From a virus: a stretch of 39,941 nt of DNA. Shown here one piece after another: positions 30,971-39,411 of this stretch. Position 1 is the stretch's first letter, and every line of letters begins with the position of its first letter. The stretch lies in the IMG/VR virus record IMGVR_UViG_3300047463_000070, positions 1 through 39,941 of that record. One strand, written 5' to 3'. The notes below the pieces were generated by a model, which made no database searches, was not told the DNA's origin, and saw only the letters and a program-made list of their open reading frames with translations. Both the position numbers and the translations under genes were made by a program.

Positions 30971-31879
30971 TCAGGTTGAACCCGGTGAGCCGTAGATGCC
31001 AAGCGGGTCCGAAACACCAAACGAGTACCGCTCGCGGCTCTTATACCGGACGTTGCCGGTATCAAAGTCGCCATCCATAGATGTGGAAAGCGGAACACGA
31101 ACAAAGTGCTTCATGCCATTCGGAACATCGGTTGTCAGGAACCACGCATTGGTGTCGGTCAGGAAGTGGTTGACCGTGTAACCATCGGGGATCGAACCGT
31201 TGTTCTTCAGCGCGTTGATGTCATTATCCGCCGTGCTGACGCGCAGTTCTGTTTCCAGAAGGCGGGTAGCCACGAACATCAACGCAGGCGGGATGATCAG
31301 CTTACGCGGCTTCGCCGCAATCAGCAGACCACGTTCATCCGTCCACGCAGCGATCTGAATGACAGCAGCCTCAAGAGAGGTTTCATTCAGGTCAGCATTT
31401 GTGGCAGGACGGTTGGAGTTTGTCCCGCCAGACACAAGCGGATGCGCTGTGTTGAAGAGAGTAACGCCATCGCCAGAATTATAGCTGGTGAAGCCGTTGT
31501 TCAACGGAGCAGCAGCCTTGATCTGCTTCGTATACGCCATCGAGCGCGCGAGCGCCTTGGTGTAACGAGCAGACAGACTATCATACAGGTTGTCTTCCAT
31601 CGCCTCTTCGGTGATGGAGAAACCCATAGCAATAGTCTCATGAGTGAAGCGAGCCACCCATGCTTCCTGCGCGTTGTCATAGGCAATAGCAGCACCTTCG
31701 GCCTTCACCGGAGCCGTGCTAAAGCCAGACAGCTTCACTTCTTCTTCAAAGGAACGCTCTGAGGTTTCATCCTCATAGATTTCCTTATGTTCCTCCGCGT
31801 AACGCTTGTATTCCAGGCCGAACAGCGCGTTCAGACCGGGCAGCAGTTCCTTGAGGAGTTGTGCGCGACTAACAGCCAT
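30971..31879 (-). CDS. Major capsid protein
   Basis: This 302-residue protein has the order of a phage major head protein: a helical, charged N-terminus (LLKELLPGLNALFGLEYKRY), KLSGFSTAPVKAEG, IAMGFSITEEAMEDNLYD, FNTAHPLVSGGT and a conserved C-terminal half (PRKLIIPPALMFVATRLLET, TDTNAWFLTTDVPNGMKHFV, RYSFGVSDPLGIYG). An HK97-type fold is expected from these features and length. It follows scaffold-like and portal genes in the usual order and is followed by strong hairpins, in line with high expression. There is no sign of a prohead protease in the operon. Confidence 0.85.
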   Translation of the reverse strand: MAVSRAQLLKELLPGLNALFGLEYKRYAEEHKEIYEDETSERSFEEEVKLSGFSTAPVKAEGAAIAYDNAQEAWVARFTHETIAMGFSITEEAMEDNLYDSLSARYTKALARSMAYTKQIKAAAPLNNGFTSYNSGDGVTLFNTAHPLVSGGTNSNRPATNADLNETSLEAAVIQIAAWTDERGLLIAAKPRKLIIPPALMFVATRLLETELRVSTADNDINALKNNGSIPDGYTVNHFLTDTNAWFLTTDVPNGMKHFVRVPLSTSMDGDFDTGNVRYKSRERYSFGVSDPLGIYGSPGST

Positions 31880-31892
31880 ATCTCAACCTCCC

Positions 31893-32513
31893 TTAAGAAA
31901 TCGCGTTGCCGGTTGTGGTGCGATGGAAGTGAGTGTTGATACGCACAATCACATCCGTATACGCATCGCCAATGGCAGAAGTTGGGCCATCGACAAAATC
32001 CACAATGCGGATCGGCAGGGTGTTGGTGGAAGTCGCGGAAGACTGATCAACGCTGACACCAGAAATGGTGTTCAGGTTGGAGCTACCCGCAACCGTCTGA
32101 ATCAAAGCAGCGTTGGCGCCCTGATAGTTGCGTGTCATGGCACCATCCGCCTGCACTTGGAACAGCGCGTCAGGATCATCCACAACATACGCAAAAATGT
32201 CAGAAGCGACAATTCCGCCTGTGTAGTTCTGCTTGAACGTCTTACCGAGCGTCGGATCGGTATACGTGCAACCAACGAACACACCAAGCAGCGTAGCTGA
32301 TGATGTGACTGTTGTAGCAGAGGTGGTGGCGTTGAACCGATTGATCAGACCACCAGTGCCAGAAGCACCGGCAGCAAGAACAACGGGATCGCCAAACTGA
32401 ATGGCAGTAGCATAGCCACTACCAATCGAATACAGTCGAGTGGAACCAGCGTAGTTCTGTCCACCCAACAGATTGATGGGACGAAGCCCATACGGCGAAG
32501 AAATTGAAGACAT
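31893..32513 (-). CDS. Conserved virion protein preceding the capsid gene
   Basis: This protein of about 206 residues starts MSSISSPYGLRPINLLGGQN, a signature of a conserved phage virion family found next to the capsid gene. The rest is beta-rich (QFGDPVVLAAGASGTG, TLLGVFVGCTYTD, DIFAYVVDDPDALFQVQADG, PIRIVDFVDGPTSAIGD). ATG32513 has GGAG 11 bases away; an in-frame TTG at 32519 has better spacing and would add two residues. A head decoration or stabilising role is inferred. Confidence 0.7.
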   Translation of the reverse strand: MSSISSPYGLRPINLLGGQNYAGSTRLYSIGSGYATAIQFGDPVVLAAGASGTGGLINRFNATTSATTVTSSATLLGVFVGCTYTDPTLGKTFKQNYTGGIVASDIFAYVVDDPDALFQVQADGAMTRNYQGANAALIQTVAGSSNLNTISGVSVDQSSATSTNTLPIRIVDFVDGPTSAIGDAYTDVIVRINTHFHRTTTGNAIS

Positions 32514-32550
32514 CTTCAATCATTCTCCATGTTGGTGTTGAACAAAGGGA

Positions 32551-33006
32551 TTACTCCCTAGGACCGGCGCCAAAACTCACCTTAGAAGAACGCTCCGTGC
32601 GGAGCAGCGGCATTCTTGGGTCGTTTTCACGCATGAAATTGTTGTCTACACTTTCCATTTGCTGATTAGCCAAATTCTCATAGTAAGTTGCACGTTGCCG
32701 TGCAGCTTCTTCAGGAATTTTGCAAAGCAACAAACCTCCAATTTCGACATTACCTTTGTCATTAGCTTCCAGCATGAGTTCAGGATGATCCTCAGCGCGA
32801 ACAGGCACATAGCCTTCACGGAACTGGCGGCTAGCATTGGTCTTGTCGGCTACCCCACCCATTGAAGTGCGAACCCAGCGGTAGACATAACCGGGTTCTG
32901 GTGTGGGATCAGGCAGAATGGAAGGAGGCTTCCATGAGGCAGGAGCCTGTCTGGCTTCCCGAGTTTCAGTCTCACGTCCAGCGCGATTGATGGCAATATC
33001 AGGCAT
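32551..33006 (-). CDS. Conserved phage head-cluster protein
   Basis: ATG33006 (MPDIAINRAG) is preferred since GGAG lies six bases before it; ATG33018 lacks a binding site. The 151-residue protein carries WKPPSILPDPTPEPGYVYRW, REGYVPVRAEDHPEL, NVEIGGLLLCKIPEEAARQR and DPRMPLLRTERSSKVSFGAG, a motif set conserved in phages between scaffold and capsid genes. The function is unknown; a capsid assembly or minor head role is likely. Confidence 0.7.
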   Translation of the reverse strand: MPDIAINRAGRETETREARQAPASWKPPSILPDPTPEPGYVYRWVRTSMGGVADKTNASRQFREGYVPVRAEDHPELMLEANDKGNVEIGGLLLCKIPEEAARQRATYYENLANQQMESVDNNFMRENDPRMPLLRTERSSKVSFGAGPRE

Positions 33007-33020
33007 TTTCTTCTCCATGA

Positions 33021-34001
33021 TTAGGAAGCATTCTCTTTGAGCAACTGTGCAGCATACTGCTCAGTGGTGAGATTAAGCCGTCTTGCCAAACGCACTTGCG
33101 TAGGAGTCAACTGAACCATTTTGCGGTTGCCATTCACGCTACGGGTAGCGGGAGCAACAACGGTTTGCGTCCTTGTCGGCGGTTCTTCCGGCTTAGACGA
33201 TTTAAATCCAGCATAATCGGGAAATCTTTGTCGCACCGATTTGCTAATCTGATCATAGTATTCTTGTGAGGTTGGGTCAATACCTCTTTTGTTTATTAAA
33301 ATGTCACTTACACCGAAGGCATAAGCTGTCATTTCTGACTCTATTTCTCCCTCAGCTTGGAACCACTTATTTCCTTCATACCACTGAAGGGCCTTTGGAT
33401 CAGGTGGCGCAACTTGCTGCTGATTTTGAGGCAAAGACTGTTGCTGTTGCATTGCCTGCTGGTATTGCCGTTGAGTAACTTGATTATATTGCTCAACAGT
33501 TCTTGGAGTATAGGACGCATATTTATCCTGTTCCACAACAGCCTTTTGAAGCTGCTCTTGAAGGTTGAGAAACTGCTCTGTTTCTCCTGCTTCAAATGCT
33601 TCTTTGGCTTGTCTCTTAATTGCTTCAATTTGAATTTCAGTTCTTTTTTTAGCTGTTTCAATTAAAGCATTTTCATTAGAAGATGAATACTCCTTGAGCT
33701 TTTGATTTTCAGCAATGATATGCTGTGCATATCTAATTGCTTCATCACGTTCTTTCGCGGCGGCTTCTTTGGCGCGTCTTTCGGCATGAGCTTTGGCACT
33801 CAAGTCCTTAATGCGCTTCTGGATGTCGTCCTTATACTTAGTGATTTCATCTTCTCTTGCAGAGATGTCTTCATCACTATCTGTATTTTCTGGCGCCACA
33901 AACTTGTTGCGATCCGACTCAGGGGTATCGTCAACAATTTCAATCTCAATATTAGTGTCTTCAGTATCGAGATTGATTTTGGTTTCTTGTGCTTCGCTCA
34001 T
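33021..34001 (-). CDS. Scaffold-like head assembly protein
   Basis: This 326-residue protein is acidic at the N-terminus, then has a long predicted coiled coil (about 55-160; AHAERRAKEAAAKERDEAI and heptad-like Lys/Glu/Leu) and a Gln-rich tract (YQQAMQQQQSLPQNQQQ). A compact basic C-terminal helix follows (MVQLTPTQVRLARRLNLTTE). Acidic-coiled-basic layout and position between portal and capsid are those of internal scaffolding proteins, whose basic end contacts the capsid protein. It overlaps the co-chaperonin gene by four bases. Confidence 0.75.
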   Translation of the reverse strand: MSEAQETKINLDTEDTNIEIEIVDDTPESDRNKFVAPENTDSDEDISAREDEITKYKDDIQKRIKDLSAKAHAERRAKEAAAKERDEAIRYAQHIIAENQKLKEYSSSNENALIETAKKRTEIQIEAIKRQAKEAFEAGETEQFLNLQEQLQKAVVEQDKYASYTPRTVEQYNQVTQRQYQQAMQQQQSLPQNQQQVAPPDPKALQWYEGNKWFQAEGEIESEMTAYAFGVSDILINKRGIDPTSQEYYDQISKSVRQRFPDYAGFKSSKPEEPPTRTQTVVAPATRSVNGNRKMVQLTPTQVRLARRLNLTTEQYAAQLLKENAS

Positions 34002-34378
34002 GCTCTTTTCACTCCACGCGGGTCTTCAACGACCGCTTCAACGGTATCATCATTGATGATACGAAATTCCCTACCATGCACTTTAATCCGGGTGCCTGAA
34101 TAAGCACGAAAGATGACCCAATCACCTTTCTTACACCATGCGCCAGTAGGAAATTTGTTGGAGTCAAGATAGCAAAGATCGCCAAGATCAATTACAAAAC
34201 CAACGATAGATGCCGTTTGTTCTCGGTCAATTGCTTGGCCGGGAAGAAAAACGCCACCATCTGTCTTCTCTTCATACTCAGGAAGAGCGATCAGCATTTT
34301 GTAACCTTGTGGTCTAGGTAACTGACTTGCTTTAGCAGCATCAAACTCGTCAGTTTCTTCTTTGATAGCGAGGTCCAT
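33998..34378 (-). CDS. GroES-like co-chaperonin
   Basis: This 126-residue protein has the Cpn10 pattern: QGYKMLIALPEYEEKTDGGV and FLPGQ (the mobile-loop region), TASIVGFVIDLGDLCY, KFPTGAWCKKGDWVIFRAYS and FRIINDDTVEAVVEDP. GroES caps the host GroEL; phage versions such as T4 gp31 adapt the chamber to fold the capsid protein. Its place just before scaffold and capsid genes supports that role. The N-terminal 20 residues are an acidic extension absent from host GroES. Confidence 0.85.
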   Translation of the reverse strand: MDLAIKEETDEFDAAKASQLPRPQGYKMLIALPEYEEKTDGGVFLPGQAIDREQTASIVGFVIDLGDLCYLDSNKFPTGAWCKKGDWVIFRAYSGTRIKVHGREFRIINDDTVEAVVEDPRGVKRA

Positions 34379-34420
34379 TTATAACTCCATGCGTGCTGCT
34401 GAGGGGAACACGAACCCTTA

Positions 34421-34435
34421 CGGTCAATATGACCG
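34421..34435 (-). promoter_or_regulatory. Small hairpin in the co-chaperonin leader
   Basis: CGGTCA (34421-34426) pairs with TGACCG (34430-34435) around three bases, within the 61-bp gap between the 66-residue gene and the co-chaperonin gene. It could affect coupling between them. The fold is short and no regulator site is recognisable. Confidence 0.35.
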
Positions 34436-34439
34436 AATC

Positions 34440-34640
34440 TCACCGATCTCTTAGACGCTCATCCAGATCGAGTATTTCCCTTTCCGCAATAGCTAAACCT
34501 TCAATAACACCACATTGTCTTTTGTATTCATCAAAAGAATTGGCATTACCAGTTGAAACATTATCAGACATTTCATTCATATGTTCTCTGATCTTTTTCC
34601 TCAAAAGAGACAAAAGACCATCTTCAACAATATCACTCAT
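34440..34640 (-). CDS. Small helical protein downstream of portal
   Basis: This 66-residue protein is helical throughout (IVEDGLLSLLRKKIREHMNE, YKRQCGVIEGLAIAEREILD, LDERLRDR). It starts three bases after the portal stop. Small helical proteins of this kind between portal and scaffold are common in this phage type, with no assigned function; portal or head assembly is plausible. Confidence 0.65.
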   Translation of the reverse strand: MSDIVEDGLLSLLRKKIREHMNEMSDNVSTGNANSFDEYKRQCGVIEGLAIAEREILDLDERLRDR

Positions 34641-34643
34641 AAG

Positions 34644-37121
34644 TTACGCATTTCCTCCTCTGAGAGAGTGTCCTAATTTCAAGCCTTCAGCAATCATTCT
34701 AGCCCTATTCATATCATCTTCAGTTTTCATCTTATTGCCAAACTTGATACCTTCAGCGGTAAGGTCAGCTTTATCTTTCTCGTTCTTTTGAGTAAGATTA
34801 GCTTGTGCAATTCTTTCTTGAGAAGCAATGCGAGCTTCTTCAATAGCTGCACGACGCTGATTATTAGCAATATCAGCATCAACTTTTTTGGCTTTAATAT
34901 CAATCTCAGCCCTATCATTCTGAAGTTCTTGCATACGCATCTGAACAATTGGGTCTTGAGCTTGCTGCTGCGCTTGTTGCTGTTGAGTTTCAAACTGATC
35001 TTTCTGCAACAGCTTGGAGGACGCCTGCGCCATCAGGCGCGATATTGATGTCTCAATCTCTTCAGGAAGTTGATCATCCATATTCGGAAGCTCAACACCC
35101 AACTGCATTTCAATCTCTTTCCGATATTGGAAAGCGATATGTTCAGCAATATGAGCTTGAGCCGCCGCTTGAATGGTGGAAGCCATAGGAGATTGGCCAA
35201 CAAGCTGCAAGATTTTTGGGTCTTGCATTGCATTCATATGCACTTGCAAATGCGCCTCATGATCCTGATACAAGAACGCCTTGACCGGCTTGTTGTTGAG
35301 AATATCCATATTCTCAGTTACCGGGTCTTTTGGCTTCTGATCCTTTGTATCAGGAATAATCTTTTCAATTTCATTGATCCCCAATGTTGCAAGCATCTGC
35401 CTATGTAATTCAGGCAGATCATACATTTGTGGAGATTGCTGCGCTAATTGAAGAGCAGCCTGATACTGCACAACACGCTGAGAAAGACTAGCTGCATTAG
35501 GATCAGTAACTGGATATACATCAACTCTATTGTCATAATCTTCTGTTCTAGTTGCTCCTTCATCAGTTTCATAATCATAAGGCCCTTCCATGTGGTTTTT
35601 GATTATATCAACAATCAAATCCAACTCCTGCTTCATAGAAGCATGAAGACGGGCTTGAACGGCAGACATCACCTTCATCGCTCTTTCCATAAGAGCGAGA
35701 GTGGTGCCTACAGGAGCTTGTTGGTTGGCATCTCCAATTTGAAGATCAGCAATGGACGCAAACCTTCTACCTTCTTCAACCATATTACCAAGAAGCGCCG
35801 AAAGAACCTGAGATGGCTCCTTGTAAGGAAGGAAGGTGATGGCGTCCTTAATGGCGCCAGAAGGAACGTCTACGTCTCTAAACTCACCGGGCATCAAAGG
35901 TGTGCTATCACCTTTAATACGCAAACCACGCGCCTTTAGACCAGCCGGAAGGTTAGATAATGTTCCTGCGTCAATTAGCTGACGCATAATGGAGGTGGCG
36001 CTTTTAGCAATACCACCAATCAGGTGAATTAAGCCAAAAGCATAGAAACCAAAGCCTGGAATATAATTATAAGGAACAAAATGCATTCTTTTGTTTTTCT
36101 GGTCATCATCTTGCTTCCAATTTCTATAAATTGAAAGCACTTCGCCAGACTGCTTATCAATGGTAATTACATAAGGCAGAGCTATTCCTGTAGGTTCACC
36201 ATCTTTTTCATCTTCAAAGCCGGGAAGATCATAGTCAACATGAAACTCAAGAAGCATATGGCGATTATCATTGATCAGTTGATCTTCGCCGGTCAGTTCG
36301 TCTTTGGCTTTTTGAATATCAGAGATTTCTGGTGTCGGTTGCGGCAGGCTTACATCCCGATAGAAGCCAGAAACCTGTAATTTCTTCACTTCATTGGGGA
36401 ATTTCCGCATGACATGCGTGTAGCGGGGGCAAGAATGGAGGTCTGTAGCACCATATGGCGCCACAAAATCCTCAGCAGGCACATACATAGAGACAGGACG
36501 TAGCAAATTCGGGTCATAATAGACTTTTTTGAACGCAGAACCCGCCAATGGCAGCGCAAACAGCAGCCTTTCATGCTCTGAACGAAATTCAGACATCTTT
36601 TCAGTCAAGAAATAGTTCAAATCTTCTTTAATTCTAAGAGCCTGACGCTCTCTTTGAATGGTGATCTTACCAACAATTTTGGTTTTTACAGGACCACCAG
36701 CCGGGAAGGTTTCCATAATGGCTTGAGACTGGAATCGAACCGCCGCTTCAGACAAAATTGGGTGAAAAACACCGCACGCACCCGGCCACGGGGTGCTTCT
36801 TTCCTCAATCTTTAAGCCTAAAAGGTCCAATCCCTTCTTGTATGTGCGCTCCCAATCCTTACGGGACGCTACATCATCATCATATTCATCCAACAGCTTA
36901 TAACTAATCGAAGCCAACTCTTCCTGAGACAGCATCTCAGCTAGGTTGGTATTGAAATCAGGATTCAGCTTTTCGGTTATTTCAGGCCCCAAGATAACAA
37001 TGGCGCCACCATCAGGCGTTTCCACAGAAACTGCATCAGGATTGACAATTTGAATTTCAATTTCTTCAGGAGAAATTGACTCTTCTTCGTCGTAGGCGGT
37101 AAGAGCTTTTTCAGTTGCCAA
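34644..37121 (-). CDS. Portal protein (P22-like)
   Basis: This 825-residue protein has portal features: an acidic N-terminal extension, then KDWERTYKKGLDLLGLK, TPWPGACGVFHPILSEAAVR, FALPLAGSAFKKVYYDP, YVPAEDFVAPYGATDL, PGFGFYAFGLIHLIGGIAKS and a helical region LMERAMKVMSAVQARLHASM. A very long Gln/Ala coiled tail (about 680-800) resembles the barrel helices of P22-type portals. The dodecamer it forms is the DNA entry and exit pore at the head vertex and contacts TerL, scaffold and tail adaptors. Length is in the upper range for this family. Confidence 0.93.
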   Translation of the reverse strand: MATEKALTAYDEEESISPEEIEIQIVNPDAVSVETPDGGAIVILGPEITEKLNPDFNTNLAEMLSQEELASISYKLLDEYDDDVASRKDWERTYKKGLDLLGLKIEERSTPWPGACGVFHPILSEAAVRFQSQAIMETFPAGGPVKTKIVGKITIQRERQALRIKEDLNYFLTEKMSEFRSEHERLLFALPLAGSAFKKVYYDPNLLRPVSMYVPAEDFVAPYGATDLHSCPRYTHVMRKFPNEVKKLQVSGFYRDVSLPQPTPEISDIQKAKDELTGEDQLINDNRHMLLEFHVDYDLPGFEDEKDGEPTGIALPYVITIDKQSGEVLSIYRNWKQDDDQKNKRMHFVPYNYIPGFGFYAFGLIHLIGGIAKSATSIMRQLIDAGTLSNLPAGLKARGLRIKGDSTPLMPGEFRDVDVPSGAIKDAITFLPYKEPSQVLSALLGNMVEEGRRFASIADLQIGDANQQAPVGTTLALMERAMKVMSAVQARLHASMKQELDLIVDIIKNHMEGPYDYETDEGATRTEDYDNRVDVYPVTDPNAASLSQRVVQYQAALQLAQQSPQMYDLPELHRQMLATLGINEIEKIIPDTKDQKPKDPVTENMDILNNKPVKAFLYQDHEAHLQVHMNAMQDPKILQLVGQSPMASTIQAAAQAHIAEHIAFQYRKEIEMQLGVELPNMDDQLPEEIETSISRLMAQASSKLLQKDQFETQQQQAQQQAQDPIVQMRMQELQNDRAEIDIKAKKVDADIANNQRRAAIEEARIASQERIAQANLTQKNEKDKADLTAEGIKFGNKMKTEDDMNRARMIAEGLKLGHSLRGGNA

Positions 37122-37125
37122 TTTA

Positions 37126-37383
37126 TTAGACCTTATTCTTTCTTGATTGCGCCATATCTTTCATCGAGGAAAAAGACTCACCGCGCTTTCTGGCTTTTCC
37201 CATTGTCATCCCGCCTTCAGCCATTCCCTTCACCTTCTTTAAGCGAGGATTGGCTTTTACAGCCGCTTTGGATGCTTTACGGGCGCCAGAAGCAAGAATA
37301 GCTCCCGCCCGCTCTTGGCTAATTCCTTGAGATTTGGCAATTTTAGACTGAATGTTCTTAAAGCCTGGGTGTTTTGCCACCAT
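37126..37383 (-). CDS. Small basic phage protein between TerL and portal
   Basis: This 85-residue protein is highly basic, with KNIQSKIAKSQGISQERAGA, SGARKASKAAVKANPRLKKV and a GMAEGGMTMGKARKRG motif similar to Gly-Gly motifs in the virion proteins here. Short basic genes in this position are common. It could assist packaging or be packaged with DNA; function is unknown. Confidence 0.7.
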   Translation of the reverse strand: MVAKHPGFKNIQSKIAKSQGISQERAGAILASGARKASKAAVKANPRLKKVKGMAEGGMTMGKARKRGESFSSMKDMAQSRKNKV

Positions 37384-37389
37384 AGCCTC

Positions 37390-38895
37390 CTAATAATAAT
37401 TCGCAATTCTGCGAACTATAGGCTCATCTCTTTCATCTGAATGTAATTGAAGAAATCCGCCCTGTCTATATCTCATTAGTGCCATAATAACTGTATCAAC
37501 ATAGTCATCATGATCGCCATTAGGAAAGGCAGCACATTCCTCCACAACATCATACGCCCATTTTCTATTGGGCGCCCAAACAACACCGGACGCAAAAATA
37601 TCCGAAATACTATTCGCCCGCATGATTTTGTCGCCAGACGCTCTTGTTGGCGTGAACTCAGAAACCATAATCCCAGCCTGCCTTAATTCATGTATTAATG
37701 GCAATCCCGATGCTTTTGCTTCAACCATGAATGAATCTGGATTCCATTCATTATATATTTCTTTTGCTCTAGCCTTTAATTCTGGGAACTCTAATCTTTC
37801 TTTCATTGCATCTAATAGTATTACATTAGGGGTGCTTTCTCCTTCTTCATTTTCATGATTGAAAATCCCCCATACTGTAAAAGCAGAATAGTCCGATCTA
37901 TTGTTTTTGGTATATGCTGTGTCGGCGCATATTAAAACATAATCAACATCTGGTGGATTGTCCTTTTCCCACATATTCCACCACTCTCTTTTTAAAATAG
38001 CTCCTTCTTCATTGGTTGGCTGCTGTTGATACTGAGCGTTCCACTTAGGAGCAGGCAGTTCAGCTTTCAGCGCCTCAAGAGCATCTAAAGACCAAAATCC
38101 CGGCCATAGAGGCTCACCAGAAGGCAGGATGGCAGGTAACTCAATTACCTCCCATTCATCACCCAAACCACGCTCAATGGACGTTTGAATCAATCTTCCA
38201 GTTAAATCCCGCTTTCCCCAGCGGGTCATCACAATCACAATCCTAGCATTAGGCTGCAATCTCTGCCGAGGACCAGAAGTATACCAATCAAATACCTTGT
38301 CATAAATCATAGGATCATGAGCAGCCATAATAGCTTCCTGCTCAGTATGCGGATCATCAATTACAAATAAATCTGCACCTTTACCTGCAATAGCGCCACC
38401 AACACCAATTGCAAAGTATTCGCCGTTCTGATTGGTTGACCACCGCCCGGCAGCCTTACTATCAGACTGTAATTTGGTGCCAGGAAAGATTTTCTGATAA
38501 TCCTCACTATCAATAAGGTTTCGAGTCTTGCGTCCGAAATTTACCGCCAACTCAGCCGTGTGGGTGCTTTGAATAATCTTCTTGTCTGGATAATTACCCA
38601 TAAACCAAGCAGGAAACATATAAGAAGCAAACTCAGACTTTGAGTGTCTGGGAGGCATGTTTATAATCAATCTCTTACACTTCCCACTCAAAACACGCTC
38701 AAAAGCCTCAGCCATAATCTTGTGATGCTCACCTTCAATAAACGAAGGCCACATCTCTTTCACAAAATCCAGAAAATGCGAACGAGCCTTCTCCTTCCTT
38801 TTGGCGCCCTGTAAATTCTCCAACATCTTTAAAATATCTTGCTGCTCATTAATTGGCAGCAATTTAATCTTATCTAATACATCACTTAACAGCAT
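37390..38895 (-). CDS. terL: Terminase large subunit
   Basis: The start is taken as ATG38895 (MLLSDVLDKIKLLP); the frame upstream runs into the terminator. There is no strong ribosome site. The 501-residue product has the packaging ATPase core: adenine-binding region near 60, Walker A M-P-P-R-H-S-K-S (80-87), Walker B L-F-V-I-D-D-P (176-182) and coupling motif V-M-T-R-W-G (about 222). The RNase H-like nuclease follows, with C-A-D-T-A, V-E-A-K-A-S-G and H-D-D-Y-V-D-T. It pumps DNA through the portal and cuts concatemers. No small subunit is obvious; the 39013-39294 product is a candidate only by position. Confidence 0.96.
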   Translation of the reverse strand: MLLSDVLDKIKLLPINEQQDILKMLENLQGAKRKEKARSHFLDFVKEMWPSFIEGEHHKIMAEAFERVLSGKCKRLIINMPPRHSKSEFASYMFPAWFMGNYPDKKIIQSTHTAELAVNFGRKTRNLIDSEDYQKIFPGTKLQSDSKAAGRWSTNQNGEYFAIGVGGAIAGKGADLFVIDDPHTEQEAIMAAHDPMIYDKVFDWYTSGPRQRLQPNARIVIVMTRWGKRDLTGRLIQTSIERGLGDEWEVIELPAILPSGEPLWPGFWSLDALEALKAELPAPKWNAQYQQQPTNEEGAILKREWWNMWEKDNPPDVDYVLICADTAYTKNNRSDYSAFTVWGIFNHENEEGESTPNVILLDAMKERLEFPELKARAKEIYNEWNPDSFMVEAKASGLPLIHELRQAGIMVSEFTPTRASGDKIMRANSISDIFASGVVWAPNRKWAYDVVEECAAFPNGDHDDYVDTVIMALMRYRQGGFLQLHSDERDEPIVRRIANYY

Positions 38896-38908
38896 TACTA
38901 CCGCACAT

Positions 38909-38936
38909 AAAAAAAGAAGCAGCACAAGGCCGCTTC
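38909..38936 (-). terminator. Intrinsic terminator upstream of terL
   Basis: On the leftward strand GAAGCGGC (38929-38936) pairs with GCTGCTTC (38916-38923) with one G-U and a five-base loop, followed by seven T residues (38909-38915). It lies between the first leftward ORF and terL, so that ORF may be a separate early or attenuated transcript. A second weaker stem lies at 38958-38976. Confidence 0.7.
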
Positions 38937-39012
38937 AGTTTATTGGGAAGGAAGACGTTGTGGCTAGCAACCACAAAAAATAACCTACACCTCATCGCTT
39001 CTAAAAACAAGA

Positions 39013-39294
39013 TTAACTTCCATAAATCTTATGTATCAATGGAACTCTATTGGGAGTGTATTTCTCTCTCTTCTGGTTTGCATTAATTTTTGCCATTAGA
39101 TTATATACATTATCTATTTTCTTGTGAACAACAAAACATTCATTTCTTCTAGCCATATCAGTTGCTAATTCAATGTCTTTATTCGAAAAAGGAGCAACAG
39201 GAACCCAACGCCACATTGAATCTGTGTGCATTTCACGCTTGGCTAAAACTTGCCATTCGTTTGTGAGAACGGGCGACTTGGTTTCTTCAGTCAT
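39013..39294 (-). CDS. Hypothetical 93-residue protein, first gene of the leftward arm
   Basis: ATG39294 (MTEETKSPVLTNEWQVLAKR) gives a natural 93-residue protein; the longer frame upstream runs through low-complexity C-tracts and is not credible. The body has MWRWVPVAPFSNKDIELATD, ARRNECFVVHKKIDNVYNLM and a basic end. I do not recognise a family. It precedes terL and could be a regulator or small terminase-like protein, but there is no clear helix-turn-helix. A candidate operator overlaps its promoter region (39301-39335), and a terminator follows. Confidence 0.6.
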   Translation of the reverse strand: MTEETKSPVLTNEWQVLAKREMHTDSMWRWVPVAPFSNKDIELATDMARRNECFVVHKKIDNVYNLMAKINANQKREKYTPNRVPLIHKIYGS

Positions 39295-39300
39295 TGTGGT

Positions 39301-39335
39301 GTTCCATATAATATACCTAGCATATAGCATGGAAC
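39301..39335. promoter_or_regulatory. Inverted repeat upstream of the leftward arm
   Basis: GTTCCAT (39301-39307) is the exact reverse complement of ATGGAAC (39329-39335), with a 21-bp AT-rich spacer. On the leftward strand the spacer includes TATATT at a plausible -10 position, and the nearer arm ends seven bases before ATG39294. This could be a promoter flanked by an operator or a short leader hairpin. Both readings are inference. Confidence 0.45.
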
Positions 39336-39349
39336 CAGATTTTGGTAGT

Positions 39350-39411
39350 GGGGAGGGGGGTAAGATATAAAAATATAATGAAGCAGCGAAAAAAAATGAG
39401 GGGGGTGGGGG
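39350..39411 (+). repeat. Paired G-tracts with quadruplex potential
   Basis: GGGGAGGGGGG (39350-39360) and GGGGGGTGGGGG (39400-39411) are separated by a 39-bp AT-rich segment. The first is complementary to part of the C-tract at 39505-39518. They could form a G-quadruplex or long-range pairing. No such tracts occur inside the coding parts of the window, except for those in the terminal hairpins described. Confidence 0.6.

Noticed and set aside
31106-31762. A 218-codon rightward frame opposite the capsid gene
   Set aside because: It is antisense to a recognised capsid gene and encodes an Arg/His/Cys-rich chain with no domain.
34385-34440. Leftward sequence with a GGGTTCGTGTTCCC element resembling a tRNA T-arm
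   Set aside because: The T-arm does not pair as five bases with a seven-base loop, there is no T33-containing anticodon loop and no matching acceptor stem.
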